A DNA stretch of 64,000 nucleotides from Dipetalonema caudispina (taxonomy: Eukaryota > Nematoda > Chromadorea > Rhabditida > Onchocercidae): positions 372,001 through 436,000 of the forward strand of contig JABVXV010000002.1 of assembly GCA_013365325.1 (NCBI GenBank), read 5' to 3'. The position numbers were made by a program, and so were the translations under genes. Each line of letters begins with the position of its first letter. Position 1 is the stretch's first letter. Below are positions 58,358-64,000 of this stretch, one piece after another. The notes beneath the pieces were generated by a model, which saw only the letters and a list, made by a program, of their open reading frames with translations, was not told where the DNA came from and did no database searches.

Positions 58358-61300
58358 TCAGATAATATTTTTCATTTTATACTGCGTATAACGAATTAAT
58401 GCTTCCGAAGATCGCAAAATATAAATGAGCTTCCCGTATAGATCGTGTTCCAAATCATATAATTTCGCTTCACGAGCTGCAAATTAAACAATTTCTAAAC
58501 CATTCTTTCTTCACATTTTCCAAATCGAATCACTTTACTCTCGATAGAAACAAGAAAACTTTGAATTACTACGTAACGAATCTTTGTCACTTCAGCTTTT
58601 TGACATCAAGCATTCAAGACTTTACAATGAATACTGAAGTTGAACTCACCTATACTTATACTGGTACAAAGTCGTATCAAACGGTTTGGATCGCCTAGCT
58701 CACGGAATGTGAGTTCGAATGGCTTCGTCATCAATATATCGCGCAATTTAAAGCTAAGTAAATACACCATTGCAAATGTCATTATCAGTGACCTGCAACC
58801 ATTAACTATCTGTTAACTGCAGAAATAGAAAATTTTTGAGTGTTATTTTGACAGTGAATCCAAGCATGGATGACTAAATCCTTCTCGATTCTGCATCTAA
58901 TCTGAAACATTACACATCTAGATGGATAGCTAAAACTGGAATAAAATGTTTAAGTTTATTTAGAAGAAATTAAAACATTCCTTGTTCTTTTCCAAAGTAA
59001 ATCAAAAAAAGAAAGGAGAAAAATTCTACATCGCTAAAAAATTACAATTATATAATACGAAACTCATTAAATAATAGGTGAAATCATCGACAGTCTAACT
59101 AACAAACGATTTGAAACAAAAGATTTTACAAATTGAAGCTGCAAACTTCTTTGAAGAAACAAACATTAGTCTTATTTGGCTTATAGCGAACGACATTAAA
59201 TAACCAGAAAATTGTTCAAAGAGCGAAAAGTTACAACATACGGAGTAGAAATATTCAGAAGTCGTAGATAGCTCGAAGAAACTTTCGAGACAAAAAATAA
59301 AAATTGTGGTGCTCCTACCACGCCAATCATCGAACCATCATGGCCAATACCATACTGTTCCAATATAACAACATGCGGTATCGAACCTCCTTCTATATGA
59401 GTTGCACAGTCTGGTTTTAACATTAACCTGGAATTAACAAAGCTTCTAGTGATGAAAACAATAGGATAATTTACAAAGTAAATTGACATACTCTCTGCAA
59501 CGACTAGCTTACTCTCATTCTATCCCGATAGGCTATTACTTTTGTTATAGAGTGGAATATTTCAGACATCGATTGATTAGTATGTTAAAAAACTTTTACA
59601 AATATTTCTCTACTATTTTCTTCAACGCATACAGCACTGAAGATAAGTCACTAGAACACGTATATGCCAAGTTAGCAAGTACTTCAGTCTGAAATAAAAA
59701 CGACACACGTCTATTTCACGTTTATTAATAAGAATAATATCACGTAACGAAAGAAAATACCAACCTTGTCATGTATTTGAATGAATAATTGAAATAAGTA
59801 AAACGGTGGATGAACTGTTCTTCACCAATAGTTGGATTTTCATACATCAGATCACCATTGGGTACAGTGATTAACGGTCGAACTATTTCCGATATGTCCA
59901 TTTCGAAAACACTTGAGCAGTCTGTTGATTGGAGCACCTAAATACGAATGAGTATCTCATTTATTTTAATAGAAAATATAATAACTTGTTTGAAATCAAA
60001 ACTGAATAATAGTGCTATCGAGTAATGCATCTTTCACGAAAACGGGAATTCGGGATTTGAAAGCAGGATGAGCAAGAGTCAAAAATAATAAACAAAAAAA
60101 TGGCATTTCGATAATGGATTCAACTATACTAACATCTGCAAGATGTTGTAACTCCTCTTGTTCCATTTCCATTTCCCATTCACGAGCAGTTTCTAGCGGT
60201 GTTGTATCCGTTTTTTTCAGTATATTATCTGAAATTCGTGAAAAAAAACTATTTTTCAAATAAATCCTCGGATACTTCTTAAACGAAATGAACCACATTT
60301 CCACTCATCTAAATTAGATAAGCTTAAAAATACATTGCAATGCCTTTTTTTTCTATTAATTTACAGAGAAGTTGCAGTGGATGACTAACAAGAAACATAA
60401 TTCATTATCTTAATTATCTTGGGTGCAATGATAACAATATTTACTGATAGATCCAAAGAGCTACAGTCATTAAGAACTGCCCAAAAATACCCAGAGTGAA
60501 TAAAATGAAGATGTCATTCATTATGCTTATTAAAATACCTGTCTGCTCTTGGATACGCATTCTTCGCAGATAAATTCGTGATTTCAGTTTCAGTACATCT
60601 GTAGACTCGTTCACCAGTTTTATCAACTGAGTTTCCCAACCCGGATGAACATAATGAACCATGCCTCGAGCGGGTAATGTAGCCTGAAATTATGATTTCT
60701 ATCTGGTATCAGCATTTCTTTTCCTTTTCACAAAAAAAATTTCTACATTTTTTCAATCTTTCACTAGTCTGTTTAAAAAGACCACTCCAAAAATGAATTT
60801 CTAAAAAATTATAAGTAAACATAACTGGTATTTTATAAATTGAAATGAAGTAAAAAATAAAACGTTGAACTCTATCCCTTATCCAATGAGTTGCTGCCAA
60901 TAGCTTCCGAAAAAGCATAAAGGAAGAATAAAAAAAACCTTAACAATAGTTTCTGCACCGAGCGACTTTATAAAATTCTGCGCATATATATCAAAGGAGA
61001 AGTATTTGATTAAATAATTGTACTCTCGATCGCTGATCAGTGGTAAATCTTCCAAATGACACTCATATAATATCTACAACAAAATATTATCTGTTCTTAG
61101 ACATAAAACTCATTTGTAGTGTGTTGTGATAAAAAATTAGACACAAAAAAAAAAAAAAATAAACCTCTTGCATATTTCGAGGTTACATGCAAGAATCATG
61201 CATGTTGACCTCAGAATCAAAGTACTGGTCTTAACTCTCAAATCCATTTCTTACAGCACTTTTGTTTACTTTTTAATTAAGATCACTATTATCTATACGT

Positions 61301-63747
61301 ATCAGTGATATACATATCATAGTATTGAAAAGTTTTTTGTGTGTGTAAAAAGAGGAGTAGAGTATTAAAACAAGTAAAATTACTCAAATTAAACTTCATC
61401 TGACACTTACGCTCATTGCTTAATGTAACATGGATAATATATGGATAGTAAAGACGGATAATATATGGGCAGTACACGGTTAGCTAACACTAGATGTATA
61501 TGACATCGAGATTCATGAGCATGAAGAATTAAAATGTTCATAAGATGTTATCATGAACATTTTATAAGAATGTTACAAAGATTAAAAATTGACAAATTTT
61601 TGAAAAAGAAGTTTTAATCTAACCGGTTGTTTATCGATTCTTAATGTGAACACCATTTGGACTGGAAGGAAAATTCCAACAAACATCTGAAAATACAGCT
61701 AGGAATAAATTATTTTTTTTTTTTTCAATGGAACTCTTTTATTCATCCTCATTACTAGGATTATAAAGATGAGTTATTGGTAATAAATAACCAATTCAAT
61801 CAAAATTAACGCAATTTTTAATTGCAATATTGAAGGAGGAACAATGAGAGAAGGAATCGGTGAATGAAAAGGTCATTTCTGTCCTTGAAATTAGATCTGT
61901 TAAATCTCTAAATATATGCTCCCAGCAATTCTGTCAGTTAAATCACGCAATGAAGTGATAAAAAACGTTTAACTGACTGATCATCACTAACAATTTGGGG
62001 TCGCATAATTCGATACTTTTTTAAACTGTGTTTGTTGTTTTTATTACAAGAAAACGCTTACATTTTCAGATATGAACAAAATTAACATAACAAGAATGAC
62101 AAATACTGCAATAAGTATTCCTCCACCCAAAAATATCTTAACTGGAACTGAAGTCAATTCCGCACGTTTTCTTGGGTAAAACTGAAAATAACTCCTTCTG
62201 AAAATTATTCTAGCAAAATTTTTTTAAGATCACCATTCAAATTACTACAATATATGACTAGCACTCGGATACAGGACAGAATTCACGTTTGATTCTGAAA
62301 CAACATTGAAAGGTGATGATGACCATAGTTGGGCAATGAGTTCAAGCTAAAAAAAAATACTGCAGTGGGGAGTCGAGGAATTCGTGCCAAGGAAATGCTT
62401 AACTAATCGGTGCACCGGATGGAGAAATCGACAGATCGATTTGGAATGTGATGACGCTGATTCCGGAAAGAATGTAATAGATTTCGGGAGTTTTCTGATG
62501 AGACTTGATATTACTACATAAGGTAAGAAATTATTTCAGGCAAAGTTGATTTATGAAATGACAAAATAAATGTGTAATTTTTTAATAAATGAAGTAATGT
62601 TGGGTTTAATATGAATGGATATAGAAGTAAATAAAGTAAAATGAATTAAAATCTAGTAATAAGGGAAACGGAAATGTAATGAAGAAAAGAAAGACCGCTT
62701 CAAGTTTTCGCATGCCTTTGATGAAGTACAAATAATAATTGATGGTTTTCAAGATATAGAAATCCATTAAAGTTAATGTTGTTGATGTAAATGTCCAATC
62801 AAGAATTGTTGCTATTTCGAAGACTGGGACGGTGTAAAAATATCTAAAAAAGAAATGATGCAAAATTTCCCATCGATGCAAACCATATATTATAATTTAA
62901 GAAAGAGAAGAGACACTCAGTGCAATGTATTTAAGAACTAATTAATTGGTAATTACAAAAAGTAAAATTATTCTTCCGTACTTTTGTACTCTTCATTGCA
63001 TAGTTATGCAATACATTCCAAAAACATCATAAAAACCCTTCTTTTACAGTCTAATTTGCGCACATCCGACGAAATATGATAGAGTAACATTTGGCCAATG
63101 GAAAAGCGCTTTAGGATATAAAGATAAACGATTCAAAAAAGAAAAAACTATTTTGTTAATAGCCTGAATCGGTTTAAGGGGTGATACCTTGAAAGATGAC
63201 AAATCCCCCATGCTAATAATATGAAATAATTCACCGATACCAGCTTTGGTGCTCAGTAAATATCTGTGCAACAAACCCGACGTATAAAATCCAGCTTACT
63301 GGATTCGACTTCATCATCACATCACCAACAATGAATTTTGGATAGCCATCTCGTACTTGAAATGCACTTGCAAGCATATGTATACCACGAGCTATGTACC
63401 AAATAAATAGACCCACTGTCATCCGATGATTCTCATCGCTATAATTGTATTACGGATTGAGTAACGTACGTGAAGTGGAAACTAATTAATATGGTAAATA
63501 ATGAATAATTGATACGTTGCACAACATGCAGTAAGACTAGACAAAACCTAAGTTTAAATTTCAAGATTTTATAAATTGATTCATTCAGTTAGATATAACT
63601 TCACTAATAAATTGCAGAAATTCACATTTGTGGTGAAATTAATAATATTATGAGGATATAAATATGAATTCCGATAACTTCAACCACCAAATATACAAAT
63701 TTCGCTCGTATTGCACGCTTGAGGTAAATTATTCGATCCAATATAAT
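58358..63747 (-). CDS. pezo-1: PIEZO mechanosensitive cation channel, C-terminal part
   Basis: The last 536 residues of a PIEZO channel; the gene continues beyond base 64000. Exons agree in phase: 63747-63626, 63438-63277, 62843-62696, 62181-62062, 61686-61624, 61073-60939, 60683-60539, 60228-60134, 59937-59765, 59427-59242, 58792-58650 and 58476-58358. Order of parts: end of the blade and beam (LDRIIYLKRAIRAKFVYLVV, SAFQVRDGYPKFIVGD); anchor (VPVFEIATILDWTFTSTTLT); outer helix (FLGGGILIAVFVILVMLILF); extracellular cap (LYECHLEDLPLISDREYN to HVVILEQYGIGHDG); pore-lining inner helix (SLIMTFAMVYLLSFKLRDIL); and intracellular C-terminal domain (FRELGDPNRLIRLCTSI, LYDLEHDLYGKLIYILRSSE), ending YKMKNII. 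The trimer opens on membrane tension. The anchor motif PF(x2)E(x6)W of vertebrate PIEZOs is altered here. Confidence 0.93.
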
Positions 63748-64000
63748 CTGCAAAATCAAGAAGATTCGAAAAGATCAGTACTGAATACACGATTTAAGAG
63801 TAACTATTATAGCTTTGATGAGTAATAATAATAACAATATTAGTGATATGTTTAACTCAATATTTCATACTTTGTGATGTGTATTTCAGACGTTGAAAAA
63901 GTTATTTTATGGAGAGGTAAGGAACTTGGTCGGAAATCTTCGGAAAATAGAGTATAATTCGTTGGGACTTCTATGGAAGCGTTCAAAATAAAAAATACAA
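63748..64000. other. PIEZO intron at window edge
   Basis: AT-rich sequence upstream of the first PIEZO exon in the window. No exon recognisable on the minus strand, so it is most likely an intron of the truncated gene. Confidence 0.5.

Overview
This is a nuclear window from a nematode, most likely a clade III parasitic (filarial/spirurid) species. The DNA is AT-rich by eye. Genes are split into many short exons with GT...AG introns of roughly 100-1000 bases. Introns end in the nematode TTTCAG-type acceptor. Most genes have such an acceptor 1-81 bases before the ATG, as expected for spliced-leader trans-splicing. The encoded proteins are metazoan housekeeping families. I could not assign a species from the sequence alone.

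I reconstructed exon chains by hand, using reading-frame phase as a check. From left to right: a NIPA-type Mg2+ transporter (+, 1409-4749); a 6.3 kb stretch with no supported gene; a REEP1-4 ER-shaping protein (+, 11068-13795); the DEAH splicing helicase PRP16/MOG-1 (+, 15949-25014), one of whose introns carries a 149-bp tandem duplication and an element bounded by inverted repeats; a 101-residue orphan (-, 25479-26050); an F-box/leucine-rich-repeat protein (+, 27111-29268); a possible 73-residue protein (-, 29800-30021); and a compact CDCA3/Tome-1-like protein (-, 30796-31378).

The right half holds an INTS15-like Integrator subunit (+, 33900-36671), the proteasomal ubiquitin receptor RPN13/ADRM1 (+, 37586-42083), a HSD17B12-type ketoacyl reductase (-, 43244-46179), a SWAP70/DEF6-like PH and coiled-coil protein (+, 48650-51799, 5' end not found), an unrecognised 480-residue coiled-coil protein (-, 52706-56793), and the last 536 residues of a PIEZO channel (-, 58358-63747, running off the right edge).

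The genes do not form one pathway. Several concern RNA processing (MOG-1, INTS15) or ubiquitin-dependent turnover and the cell cycle (F-box protein, RPN13, CDCA3-like). The others are membrane or lipid functions (NIPA, REEP, HSD17B12, PIEZO). Same-strand neighbours such as INTS15-like and RPN13 lie about 0.9 kb apart. I see no strong evidence of an operon, and no tRNA, rRNA, spliced-leader RNA or CRISPR array.
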